Source of the DNA: Podocnemis expansa
Taxonomy: Eukaryota; Chordata; Testudines; Podocnemididae
Assembly (NCBI GenBank): GCA_007922195.1
Contig: ML682121.1
Span: forward strand, 2,505,382-2,569,381
Direction: 5' to 3'
Length of the DNA stretch: 64,000 bases
How positions within the stretch are numbered: the first letter of the stretch is position 1; every line of letters starts with the position of its first letter. Below, piece after piece: positions 43,001-52,480 of the stretch. The notes below the pieces were generated by a model that worked only from the letters and a program-made list of their open reading frames with translations, was not told the origin of the DNA and made no database searches. The position numbers and the translations under genes were made by a program.

Positions 43001-46000
43001 CCCTGGAATCCATCTTCTAATCAATACCAAAGATTAAGAACCTACCCACAGGGATTCATTGCAACTGGCCTCTATGGTAAGCAGAATACAAACTGAAACA
43101 GTAATCTTAGGTTAGAGTAAGAGTTATCTTTTATTTGATTGTGACTGACTCCTAAACCTAATAATCTTTTGCTTATTATTACTCTGACTTAGAATCACTT
43201 AAAGCCTCATCGTAGTCAATAAACTTACCATTTTGTTTTATCTAAAGCAGTGCATGTAAGTTGAATCAGGAATTAAAGGATAATTTGGGGGGCCCACAAC
43301 CCTCCTAATTTGGTGGCCCCCCTCATGCTGATATGGTTCCTCCTGCACACTGTTGCGGGCCTGCTTCACCCACCCCAACTACTGCCCCCCCAATGCCTGC
43401 CCCACTACCACCACCCAATGACTGCCCCCCAAATACCTGCCCCACCACCAACCCAACTACTGCACCCAAAATGCCTGCTGCACTACCACCACCCCAACTA
43501 CTGCCCCCCAAATGCCTGCCCTACTAGCACCATCCCAACGCCTACCCCCTAAATACTTGTCCCATCCCCCAACTACTGTCCCCTCAAATGCCTGCCTCCC
43601 CACCACCCCAACTACTTGCCCCCAATGCCTGCCCCACCACCATACCTGGCAGGCATTAATGAAACAGTTGATTTTATCTGGCTTTTTGCTAGATGCTGGG
43701 GAGGCACTTTAAAAATAGATGTGGTTGGGAACGTGCCGTGCCAGAATGCGTTCCCCTGCTGGCCCTGGGGGGAAGCTGTGGTGGGAGGGAGTGAAACTGG
43801 CCATCCCTCCTCTCTCTTCCCCTCCTCTCTCTTTCAGGCACTGAGAGAGGATGCATACACACCTCAGCCCCCCCGCCCCCCAAGCTGGCGGGGGAATGCA
43901 TTCCACCGTGGCACACTCCTGCATGCTTCTCTTTTTAGGGGAACCCCAGAATGCAGCATTCCAGTGCATCCCCCTATTTTGGGGGACCACAGAATGCAGC
44001 ATTGTGAGGCATTCATCTATTTTTAGAGGGCCTGGGACACTGGCTCCCTAAAAACAGGGCAACCCACAATGGTGTTCTGGTGTGTTCCCCCTTACTTTAA
44101 CTGCTGGGTTGAAAGTGTGATGAGACCTCACGTGGAGGGACAGAGCTCATGCTGTCACTTTCTTTGATAAACTGATGTGACAAGTGTGAATGAGTTTCCA
44201 GGGTACAGTGGGCAGCACTGAACCCCATAAGGCAGTGGTTTCCAGAGTGGCATCTGGGACTGAGGTGTTTGCTGGAGATCTAACCCATGAGGAGCTGGCC
44301 AGAGTGCTCTTCCACTGAGTGAGGGACTGAGTGCATGCAGGAGGCTGGGCATGAGCTGACCCAGAAATGAGGGTTCACACAGCAAAGCACGGTAGGTTGG
44401 ATCCCAGGCTTACAGAACTGGGGTGATACAGTTGCACACCAGTACAGATTGCAGGAAGGGAACATCACGAGTTCACAAAAAACAAACTATTTAGCTGAAA
44501 ACCAATTTTCACCTGAAAATGGAGTTGATGGAAAAATTTCAGCCAGCCCCTCCCTCCCCCCACGGTGATTTATTAGCATATGGACTTATACCTCTTAGGC
44601 ATTTGTTGTCTAATGTCACTCTGGATGGTCTCATTGTCATCAAAATTACAGATTCATTTCTATTCCTGCTATGATTCATGTCTCAATATTCACCACCCAC
44701 ATTTACCCTGCATTACCAGACCTACATATGTGATTATCACACATACAAGAATGTGTTAAATCTTGTGGCACCATACCAGCACTGACTTGTGGCCCTGCCT
44801 GATAGTACCTTCCAGTCCCCTGCGGAAAAAAGGAAGAAACACCTTCATTGTGGTCTTGGCATCTTTTTGAGCTATCTCCACCTGTGACCTCCAAGAAGCT
44901 CAGCATAGTGCCTAGGGTGTGAAGTGAGATCTCTGCCTCGAGAAATGTAACAGAACTGAACATCCAGTTGTCACTCATTGGAATTTGTTGCTGGTTTATG
45001 ATGTCAGTTTAATTTGATATTGACTGTGATGGAAATGGTGGGTGAATATGCTTGCAAACTTTACTCTTGGCTGTATTAGCTGGAGTGTCATCATCAAGAA
45101 ATAACCATGTTAATCTATTCAGCACCAATAAGGCTTCAGCTGGAGCATTGTCCACTCTGAGAAAGATGTGGGGAGATTACAGAAAGTTCAGAGGAGAACA
45201 AGAGCAAAGGTCTAAAGACAGGGCCCATGACGAACTATTAAGCAAACTCAGTTTTTTCATTCTGGAGAAGACTAAGGCGGGATGACATGACAGTTTTCAC
45301 TTTATGTAAGTGGTTGTTATAAAGAAGAGGATGATAAATTGTTCTTCTTAGCCACTGAGGATACGACAAAAAACAAGGGGCTGCAGAAAGGGAGATTTAG
45401 ATCAGACATTAGGAAAAGCATCCAAAAGGCCAGAGTAGTTCAGCACCAGAACAGATTACCTAGGAAGGTTGTAGAATCTCAGTCCCTGGAGACTTTTAAG
45501 ACAATGTTAGATAAATCCCAGTCAGGGATGATGTAGGCAATACCTAGCCCTTTCTCAGTGCAGAGTGTAACAAAGTATGATCCCTAACTGTCCTACATTT
45601 CTGTGAAATTGTGAAGTCAGTGGGAATATGTCCACACACAGTCTTTCAATCAAAATAATGCAGATTATTTCTGTTTAAAAGATTGCAGGTCAACACTACA
45701 TTACCTTATATTAAGATAAGGAGCTTCCTTATCTTGCAATAAGGAAAGTCATTTCAATAAAATAAAACTTAGTATTATATTGAAATGACAGTTAAATCAA
45801 AACTGTTATTTTGAAATAACTCTGTGTGGACATGTTATTTCAATTTAACTGTTATTTCCATTTAACACTCCTACCCTTCTCCTTCCCAGAGTGCTGTCCT
45901 TTTTCCATATATTGGGTGGGGTCATGGCCCTTCTAGGGGGCCATGTTGCCACACCTCGCATGGTGCCCCTCTCCTAAGTTGAATTAGCAAGTCCTGTCCA

Positions 46001-47766
46001 TGGACATGCTAGTTCAATTTGAGTTTCTAAGGGGGACATGGTAAAGCAATGTAACTTGAATCGATTCAGTGATTCTTTATAGTGATTTTATTAAATCAAT
46101 TTAACTTAAATTGATTTAACTGCCTAAATGTGGACATAGCCTGGGAGTTCTATTGTTGACTTTAGTGGGTCTAGGATTTCACCATCAGCTGACGACAGGG
46201 TAGCAGATGTTTGGAGTTGCACTTACTTCACTGGGTGGGGGGAAGATGAGAGCTTTAAAGGGGTATGCTTCCCTCAAATTGAGGGATGATGGCTGAACAG
46301 GAGATAATTTAATGTTGCCTCTGAGGGGCTCCCAGTGGTGGAGCCTGGGCATGAAATAAATTTGCCCCCTTGCAGCCTTCAGTTGGAGAGGAGGAGTAGA
46401 TTTTGCCACCCCTAAGGAGGAGGGGGATTTCCCCCAGACTGCACATTGAGTGAGGTTATGTTGCTTTATGCTTTGGTTCTGCACAAGTCAGGAAAGTGAT
46501 TCTTCTCTATTCTACGCAGATTTGAACACCTCCGGCAGTAGATGCTGGAATTGCTGAGCCTCGTTGCCTCTTTCCCCCACCAACCAGAACAGCTTCCTTG
46601 GTTTTCTGAAACTAACACCCCCGGCTATTTTCGTAACCTATCTCTGAACCCTTCTCTGTTCTCCCCTGATCTGTATCTCCTCAGCCAGCCTGCCAGCATC
46701 TGATCTTATCCACCCTAGGCTACATTTAGGGTCATGCAGTTAACAAAGGGGGTCACTTGAGCTTTACACTATAGTCACAGAGATCAGACTATGGCCCTAA
46801 GGCCTCAGTCTTGGTTTACACAATTATAACTGAGATCAGAATCTGGCCTTAATTCTACTCCTGTTAATTAGCCATTCTATGACTTACACTTCCCTGCATT
46901 TATTTTCTCCCACTCTGTAAGTTCTCCATCTTCAAACATCTGATGAAATGGGAATTTCTTTCACAAAAGCTCAGGAGATAAGTAAATTTTGCTAGTCTTT
47001 AAAAGTGCCACAGGTCTCCTTATTTGTTTTGCTGAACTAGACTGACACAGCTACCCCTTTGGTGTTCGTGGTATAGTAGTTCCTAGAGCCCTCCTTGTAC
47101 TGAGTGTTGTATACCATAGCAAAAGAGGAGCACTTAAGATCTTGCAGTTTAGTTTAAGACAAGAGGTCACAGGAGGCTGAATCAACAAGACCGCTCCAGA
47201 GTCTGTGTAACTGAATGCTGAATCAGTAAAACACCAAAATGTTGTCCCTCCCAGATTCTCCATGCTAATTATCATTCATCCTTCCCCAGATATGCCCACT
47301 GCAACTCTTTCCCTCCTCCCTAATTTGCTCCATCTATTCTAAATACAAATCCCTTTTTGAAACCTGTATATTTCCCTTCTTTCCTCAAGAATCCTTAGAG
47401 GTTCTTTCACACATCTCTCCTGTATTCGTATCGGCAATGTAAAAACTGTAAACGCCCATGAAGAGTTTTGAGACGCTTCTCTTTTCAGGAGGTTCTCAGT
47501 GCATGCTGTAGTGGGTTAAATGATTAGAGATACCAATCCAGACCCATGGGCTGGTCCTTCGTGTTACATTGAGCAGAATCCAGGTGTTGGACAGTCTCCT
47601 TTTAAACTCGCTGTACTGCAGCATGCATTACAAATATGGCATCACAGCTTTGTGCTAATATAGATACTGAAATCCACTTACCGAGGTGCTGAGGAGGTTG
47701 AGGTCGGCTAACAGAGGTCAAGTCTCCATGGATGTTTAAATCAGCATAGACCGTTTCGCTAGGCAT
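30911..47766 (-). CDS. KLRB1: NKR-P1 / KLRB1-like NK receptor with ITIM-like tail
   Basis: Six minus-strand exons join without a frame break: 47766-47682, 40885-40787, 39289-39161, 37822-37668, 34155-34043 and 31034-30911. They give a 234-residue type II protein, close to human KLRB1 (225). The tail has ETVYADLNI (Tyr7), aligning with the IYAEL motif of NKR-P1 tails. Residues about 39-61 form the membrane anchor and 62-104 a stalk with four Cys. Residues from about 109 form a C-type lectin-like domain with CPPNW, KCYW, DYC, SCGLW, DMCSGNF and WICQR. Five sequons are visible. NKR-P1 proteins are NK and T-cell receptors that bind CLEC2 proteins, and a CLEC2-like gene lies tail-to-tail 3.2 kb away. 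The tail suggests inhibition through SH2 phosphatases, but position -2 is Thr, so the ITIM is not strict. Confidence 0.9.
31171..31410. repeat. TCTACA-ended MITE fragment followed by a Penelope-like tail
   Basis: GGCTATGTCTACATTGGCAA then TTAGTTCAAACTAAG/TTAGTTTGAAC inverted words; from about 31330 GGGATTTTCTCCCAC, AAAGCTCATGC and ATTTGTTAGTCTTTAAG. Confidence 0.6.
32137..32646. repeat. MITE with GGCTATGTCTACAC-type ends
   Basis: Start GGCTTTGTCTACACTTGG, end AAGTGTAGACATAGCC. The AT-rich interior is full of AATTAAATC/GATTTAATT palindromic words. Relatives at 31171, 35591, 36852 and 45622. Confidence 0.7.
32653..33640 (+). repeat. hAT-like MITE family B, expanded
   Basis: Start GTGGCCAAACTTATGGAACT and end TTTCTCTCAAGAGCCGCAG with TTTGGCAACTCC. 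The interior is far longer than the copy at 6350-6536 and includes the minisatellite at 33232-33560. Confidence 0.5.
33232..33560 (+). repeat. Degenerate minisatellite, about 27-30 bp unit
   Basis: Repeated GACCATGC(C/T)..C..CTTCCCTGCCATCC words, about eleven units. It makes long chance frames on both strands. Confidence 0.7.
33778..33798 (+). repeat. (TTTC)n microsatellite
   Basis: Five TTTC units. Confidence 0.8.
34043..34155 (-). CDS. KLRB1: KLRB1-like exon 5: lectin domain part 2
   Basis: The acceptor ends CTCTACAG and the donor is GTGAGT; starts in phase 0, ends in phase 2. It encodes FIKNITGGKYPVW and NLTWVDGSPLN with three sequons. Confidence 0.88.
34490..34855 (+). repeat. CR1 3' end
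   Basis: GACAACAGTTTTCAAATACC, GTGGAATCTCCATCATTGGA, GACTTGATGACCTG and TTTCTATGATTCTGG in forward CR1 order. It lies in the KLRB1-like intron between exons 5 and 4, reverse to the gene. Confidence 0.8.
35591..35830. repeat. MITE with GGCTATGTC..ACAC-type ends
   Basis: GGCTATGTCAACACTAGTAA then TTAGTTTGAACTAG palindromic words. Confidence 0.5.
36390..36850 (-). repeat. CR1 3' end
   Basis: ATGGTTGGAAGAAATCTCAG, GATCCAGTCCCCCGGTC and ATTCCAGTGCTTTACCAACC; a different CR1 subfamily from 34490. Confidence 0.7.
36852..37265. repeat. MITE rich in TTCGAA/AATT palindromes
   Basis: GGGTATGTCTACACTTGTAA start, CCTAGTGTAGA end, with nested palindromes such as CTAATTTG..CAAATTAG and CAAACTTATTAGTTTG. 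Confidence 0.55.
37355..37560 (-). repeat. MIR SINE
   Basis: CACAGACTCACTGAGTGATC, TTGAGCAAATCC and CCTCAATTTCCCCATCTGTA in reverse MIR order. Confidence 0.75.
37668..37822 (-). CDS. KLRB1: KLRB1-like exon 4: lectin domain part 1
   Basis: The acceptor is CCCCTTCCAG and the donor GTAAAG. It encodes ENSSCKLCPPNW, HGDKCYWVSKE and SHDYCAAKSSQI, the first C-type lectin-domain exon. Confidence 0.92.
38400..38765. repeat. Two hAT family D MITEs joined head-to-head
   Basis: The left copy starts CAGTGGTTCTCAGCCACTG and ends GGTTGAGAACCACTG; the right copy is inverted. The junction is a perfect 34-bp-arm palindrome (38569-38640). Confidence 0.7.
39161..39289 (-). CDS. KLRB1: KLRB1-like exon 3: stalk
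   Basis: 129 nt, 1-1 symmetric, donor GTAAAC. It encodes a stalk with HKCSG, DCCL and LRQHLCDSSQNSS. A stronger-looking AG acceptor 18-19 bases upstream would break the frame with exon 2; the acceptor ending at 39290 keeps it. The exon could be skipped without a frame change. Confidence 0.72.
39573..39890 (-). repeat. MITE, about 300 bp (copy 2)
   Basis: Starts AGGGCCGGCTCCACTGTGAG and ends CCCTTGAGCTGGCCC. Inverted copy of 15510-15815. Confidence 0.65.
40189..40502 (+). repeat. hAT-like MITE
   Basis: CAGGGGTCAGTAACATTTGC and GAGGTTGCCAACCCCTG ends, GC-rich core. Confidence 0.6.
40503..40655 (-). repeat. MIR SINE
   Basis: GGTCAAGCCACTTTGTCTGA then TCAATTCCCCATCTGTAAAA. Confidence 0.7.
40787..40885 (-). 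CDS. KLRB1: KLRB1-like exon 2: transmembrane anchor
   Basis: The acceptor ends CTTACAG and the donor is GTGAGT. It encodes PHWHRIALG and then a hydrophobic run (WAGNIILLGAVMALSIW). The PxWHxxAL entry matches the NKR-P1 juxtamembrane pattern. Confidence 0.85.
40890..42155. other. Intron 1 of the KLRB1-like gene, unassigned part
   Basis: GA-rich 41160-41400 gives chance frames. Near 41885-42070 the words ACTACATCTCCCATCATG and CATCATGGGAGATGTGGTCC form an inverted pair, suggesting a MITE. Confidence 0.3.
42560..43000 (+). mobile_element. Possible solo LTR of an endogenous retrovirus-like element
   Basis: TATAAAAG at 42807 lies about 90 bases before AATAAA at 42897 with C-rich and T-rich tracts after it, an U3-R-U5-like order. 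Exact ends and target duplication were not determined, and no internal coding region is seen. Confidence 0.35.
43370..43645 (+). repeat. C-rich degenerate minisatellite
   Basis: Recurring CAACTACTGCCCCCCAAATG and CCTGCCCCACCACC words, unit about 35-40 bp. Confidence 0.7.
43650..45085. other. Unassigned intronic interval
   Basis: GAATGC(G/A)TTCCCC words recur at 43745, 43895 and 44080, suggesting a MITE-like element at 43690-44095. Nothing coding. Confidence 0.3.
45090..45545 (+). repeat. CR1 fragment
   Basis: AGCTGGAGCATTGTCCACTC, TTCTGGAGAAGACTAAGGCG and GTAGAATCTCAGTCCCTGGA in forward CR1 order, 3' end degraded. Confidence 0.65.
45622..46143. repeat. MITE with TGTCCACAC-type ends
   Basis: GGAATATGTCCACACACAG start and AATGTGGACATAGCC end; internal TTATTTCAATTTAAC words. 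Central part resembles 32137-32646. Confidence 0.6.
46830..47062 (+). repeat. Penelope-like 3' region
   Basis: ACACTTCCCTGCATTTATTT, CATCTTCAAACATCTGATGA and TTTGCTAGTCTTTAAAAGTG; ends ACACAGCTACCCCTTTGG. Confidence 0.65.
47682..47766 (-). CDS. KLRB1: KLRB1-like exon 1: cytoplasmic tail
   Basis: ATG at 47766-47764 opens 28 codons plus one base before GTAAGT. It contains TVYADL. An in-frame upstream ATG at 47868 exists, but it lies before a TATA-like box, so the downstream start is preferred. Confidence 0.8.
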
Positions 47767-47804
47767 GGCTGGTTCATTTGGAGGAGAGTGCACACCCAGG
47801 GACT

Positions 47805-47880
47805 GGGGCACTGAGAAAAAGTCAGCTACTTCTTTATATGTAAGTGAGACAAGTGACATATCCAGCATCAGGAAGTGAGG
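47805..47880 (-). promoter_or_regulatory. TATA-like box and ETS site upstream of the KLRB1-like gene
   Basis: On the minus strand TATAAAG lies at 47838-47832, 66-72 bases before the chosen ATG. That gives a start site near 47805 and a leader of about 40 bases. An ETS-type core (ACTTCC on the minus strand; GGAAGTG at 47871-47877 on plus) lies just upstream. ETS sites are common in NK and lymphoid promoters. Confidence 0.4.
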
Positions 47881-48949
47881 TCAGGCAGAGACTGCTCACT
47901 GTTTTTTTTCCTTCATCACAGAAGGGTAATAAAGACACCAAGCCCACGTTCAGATCTAGGGTGATTATGCTTCGGAGCCAGAATGCATTAGCAATTTTGA
48001 GGTGACAAGCATATTGTTATGTTCATGGCATATCCAGTGAAAAATGAGATGAAAACATAAATTATTCATTCTGGAAGGATGTAGTGTAACATGAATTTAA
48101 TGCTTAGAAGTTAAAATGTGACACATAAGAGCCCCCAAACAGTAACAGACAAAACCAGCTGCTCCCTAAGGCATAGAAGCCCAGCTCGACCCCAGTTTGT
48201 TCCAGCTCTTTGCAGATTGACTACTGAGACTGATACGGCAGGATGCCCTACAAAGTGCCTTGGCTTGCTAGCAGGAATAGGAACAACTCTGTGGGTCTTA
48301 AGTGACTGCATATACTTCACTGCACAGTTTTCAGTACCTTACACATCATGGCTTTTACTCGGCTAGAAAAACCCTGCTTCCTTTTGAACTGGAAGGGGCT
48401 TCTGTGAGCACCAAAGGAATGAGATGCACTACTGGGGAATGGCTTGACAAGCATGTAGTAACCGGCATTCATAAGGTGCCTAGTGGCTGCGGCTAGCTCA
48501 AATCCAGGCACCTCAAGTCTGTAGCAGGATACCAAGTGGACAGGAGGGCTAGGGGATTTCTCTGTGAAGCACACCATTCTTCTCCTGGCTGGGCTGAACC
48601 TGCTTGCAATCAATTTTCTGCTCCCTGACTCTTCCTTGAGTAACAACTTGTGGCATTAATAGGCCTATTTAGTTACCTTAACTCCTTCCAGTTGCCAAAA
48701 GACACTCTGTCATGGAACTGAAGAAGGATCCAGTTTCTTTCAAGTTCCCACAAGCTTCAAGAAGCTGCAAGGAGATGAAGATCCCAAACATCAGGGACGC
48801 CAGATCAGCACTGGCTAAATAATTTATTGTTTTAGATCCTTAGGGTCAGGGCCTCAAGTGGTTTAAATAGACTCTGAAGTCAGTGGAACCACTTGACTCT
48901 ACATCAACACTAACTCTTAATGTTTTAAATATGTAAGGTGAACAGAGAA

Positions 48950-49440
48950 AATAATAGACTTTTGAGTGCTCGGGGAGGGGCAAACTCAAAACTTTGGTTC
49001 CATTCAGACAAACTGCTTGTTAAAATTTTTCCATCAAATTGGAAAATTTAAAGAAAAAATTGTTTAGAACTATATGAAACATTTCAAACCAACCTGAGCT
49101 GATTTTTTTTTGTTTTTTCATTTGTTTTCAGTCAACTAATATTCAAATTTGAGGGGGACATTAATTTTTCATTGCTCTTTTGTCTATTTTGGAAAGTTTT
49201 TTCACCTGTGTTTGGGGGTTGGAGGGAGATTTTATTTAAAAAAAATTGGCCAGATTTAAAATCCAAATAGCATTCAAATAAAAAAAAATTGCAGCACAGC
49301 TTTTCTACTTTTTTGATCAAAACCTTAATGAATTGTCAGACAAATCTATTAGCTGAATACAATTCAAATTCAGTTAATAATTTGCAACTGTCCATCCCTC
49401 CAAAATTAATCTTTTTTTTTGGGGTGGAAAAACAATTTGC
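48950..49440. repeat. AT-rich self-similar repeat
   Basis: TTTTTCCATCAAATTGG, GAAAATTTAAAG and AACATTTCAAACC words shared with 56000-56770. Confidence 0.4.
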
Positions 49441-49954
49441 CAGCCTCTTTTCACTAAGTGCTCTATAGAAGCTCCTATGTGTCCCCAGTAATCATTACGA
49501 GATCAGCAGGGTTTCCTACAAACAACATATGAGGAGGCAATGGATAATGGCAATGGAGTGGAGGTGTTCATGGTCATTCTGCTTGCGTGTGTTTGCTGAA
49601 CACAGGCAGCCACATCGTGTACATGCAGGAGTTCTGGCATTTATAGTCAGTAGATCACATTGGTAGGCAGAGAAGTAAATTGAATAGGTTATATGAAAAA
49701 TTCACTCTCACACACTCTACTATTATGCATCACACCCCCTCCTTCAGACATTAAATTGTCACTCAGCTCACAGGGGAAAATCAGTCAAAAGGATCACACT
49801 CTACTCTTCATCTTGAAATCAACATGAAGATTAAGGTTTGGATTATGCTCAGAAAGTAGGTCAACATAGCAGTGTTGTTCAATACTGTGAAAAACTGAAT
49901 GGCTTGTGTGACATAGTTAGATACTCCTAACCCCAAGTGTGGAGGCAACTTAAG

Positions 49955-50440
49955 TTGACAGAAGAACAAACATGGAGTCCTTTGGCACTTAAAGACTAAC
50001 AAATGTATTTACCGCATGAGCATTCATGAGAGCAAATCCCACTTCCTCAGATGCTTTGAAGATGGAGGAAGTTACAGAACAGGAGGAAATAAATGCGGGG
50101 AAGGGTAAGTCATGGGATCAGGTCACACTGTAACAGCAAATCAAAACAGTTATGAAGATCCAAACACTGGGAGCAGCATATAGAGGAAGATGCGGTCAAA
50201 TCGCCTGTTGTAATGAGAAAAAAAATCCCAAATCCCTATTAAGCCCTGAAGCAATGCAGTCAAATTTGCAAATACATTCGATCTCTGCAGCTTCTGTTTG
50301 AAGTTGGGATCTGATGTTCATCTGTCTGAGCGTAGCAATTAGTAAATCATCCATGGAGTGATCAGGAAGATTGAAATGGTCACCCGCTGGGTTTAGAATG
50401 TAATTCTTCCATCAACCTAGCTACTGTTTCTTAGGGAGGT
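49955..50440 (-). mobile_element. Penelope-like element, 3' coding end and tail
   Basis: On the minus strand a decayed frame encodes HFNLPDHSMDD..TEAAEIECICKFD..SGLNRDLGF, the segment that follows the GIY-YIG domain in Penelope-like proteins. It is then joined to a tail with CATCTTCAAAGCATCTGAGG and TTTGTTAGTCTTTAAGTGCC. This links the widespread tails in this window to PLEs. Confidence 0.7.
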
Positions 50441-50458
50441 GGATTAACTGCATTAAGT

Positions 50459-51175
50459 GGAAAAAAAAAAAAACTTCTGTAGGTGTAGGAAGCATCTATA
50501 TTACAGTGGCATAAAACAGCAGCATCATAGCTGAGACACTGTAGTGTAGATATACCAAGAGTGAGTTGCAACAGCAATGAGGCTTTGAGTCTAGGCTGAA
50601 GGGCACTGGCAGAGCTAAGGGCGGGAGGTGTGGAGCCAGGTTTGGCCTTAAGAAGGGGTTATGATATGGGACTGACGGTCATCAGCAGAGCTGACTGTGT
50701 GGGGAGGGCATGACTTGGATAGCAAGGGGCTATGTGTCAGGGCTGAGGTGCATCAGCTAATTTATATTTATGGGGCAAACCTAGATAACTCTGAAGGCAG
50801 ATCCAGGTCCGAGGCTAAGAGGGCCCTACCAGCTCAGAGCACCGCCGGCTCATGGGACCCCTGGGATGGGTGGTTCTGCGATGCGCTACGTTGCAATGCC
50901 ACCTGCCCCGAGTGCCATCCTTGCCCATCTGCTGAGGACAGAGTGGCTGCCTGTGTAGTCAATCCCACCCTCTGGCCTGCCTTGCCTCATTTCCTGCTGG
51001 GCACAGCCTGGGAGAAGGCTTCTCCTCCAGCTTGGTGCACTGGCCAATTGATTTGGCGTACAGGCCCCATCTCCTGGCGGCTGGGGGTCCTGGGGCCAAT
51101 GCAGAGGTGGATCCATTAGCACACACAGTAGAGGCTGTGCTGGTGTGACACCCCCTGATGCCATTGAGCTTGGGG
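50459..51175. other. Unassigned interval, GC-rich at 50800-51120
   Basis: An open plus-strand stretch with several Cys (50697-51119) lacks splice or domain support. Poly(A) tract at about 50460. Confidence 0.3.
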
Positions 51176-51179
51176 CCTT

Positions 51180-51325
51180 CAAGCCATGATTTAAGGACTT
51201 CAGAACTCAGTCATAGGTTAGGTGTCTCTTGAAGGAGTGGGTGGGAGGTTCCATGGCCTAAATTGTGCAGGAGATCAGATTAGATAATCATACTGATCCC
51301 TTCTGTCCTTAAATCTAAGAATGCT
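51180..51325 (+). repeat. CR1 3' end
   Basis: GGAGATCAGATTAGATAATC and ACTGATCCCTTCTGTCCTTA. Confidence 0.65.
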
Positions 51326-51469
51326 AAATGCGTAGTGTAACGTTCAGCCACTAGACGTTCGGCACATAACATACCTGACCTTTGTGGTTTTGCCAGAGTG
51401 AGCTCTGATCCCAGGTGAATTATGGGCCATTTACCTGTGGATGTTTCTCATTGTCTAGGAGAATGGTCA

Positions 51470-51760
51470 CTGACTCTGAGTCAGTGATCTGGGTATAAAT
51501 TCGGAGAGCTCCCAGTGGAGTCAGATCTGGATTCTGATCTCAGTGACCCCAGTGCTACCAATGGAGCTGGATTCTGATCTCATTGCCCCCAGTATAAATC
51601 CAATGACCTGACTGTTGTCTGTGAATCTGGATTCTGGTCTCATTGACTCCATGATAAATTCAGAGTGACTCCAGTGAAGTCAATGGAAGAACCCTGGATT
51701 TACCCCTTTGGGAGACCAGAATTCAACTCATTGAAGGCATTGAGGTTATGACTCTGGATT
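51470..51760 (+). repeat. Degenerate tandem repeat
   Basis: GGATTCTGATCTCAT(T)G, ACCCCAGT and TATAAAT words recur about every 60 bases. Confidence 0.5.
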
Positions 51761-51835
51761 ATTCGAGTCAAATGGAAAGCAGAATTCAGCCCATAGCTGA
51801 GCTCAGACAGATGCTGCAGTAAACAACACTACAGA

Positions 51836-52480
51836 ACAAACAAGGAGTTCTGTGACACTTTTAAAGACTAACAAATTTATTTATCACATGAGCCTTCATG
51901 GGTAAACTCCCACTTCATCAGACGCTTGAAATGGAAAACTTACAGTATGGAACTGACTAAATATATGCAGTCAAGGGCAAGTCAGAAGGTCAGTTCAGAT
52001 TATTTCAGCAAATCAAACAAATTGTTTTGACTGAGACAATGTGGAACAACAGATAAAATGGTGGGGAGGGTGAAAGAGGGGAAAGCATCTTTTGTAATGA
52101 GGAAACCAGCCCCGATTTCTATTTAAACACAAACTAATAGTGTCAAATTTGTATATGAATTATGACTCTGCAGTTTCCCTTTAAAGCTTTGATTTGAAAT
52201 TTTTCTGTTGAAGTCCAGTAACTGACGTGTCTTTCACAGAGTGAGCAGGGAGGTTGAAGGGTTCCCCTATTAGTTTCTAAATGTTATCATTTCTGATACC
52301 TGATTTGTGCCCATTTATTCTTTTGAACAGATACTGTCCTGTTGGTTCAATATATAAGGCAGAGGGGCATTTCTGGCACATGATGGCATAAATCACATTA
52401 GTGGATGAGCAGGCAATGAGCTCTTGATGGAGTAGCTGGTTTGATTAGGTCCTATGATGGTGTCAGTTTATGAAGATACG
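51836..52480 (-). mobile_element. Penelope-like element fragment with GIY-YIG endonuclease remnant
   Basis: On the minus strand, from about 52420, the frame reads ACSSTNVIYAIMCQKC then LYIEPTGQ and RINGHKSG. This is the Cys-containing GIY-YIG region of PLE proteins, with Gly of YIG replaced by Glu. Stops and shifts follow, then AEPFNLPAHS-like decayed sequence and the usual tail ending at 51836. PLEs are reverse-transcriptase elements with a C-terminal GIY-YIG endonuclease; this copy is dead. Confidence 0.72.

Noticed and set aside
50697..51119. 140-codon Cys-rich plus-strand frame
   Set aside because: No splice-bounded exon, no recognised fold, GC-rich local composition.
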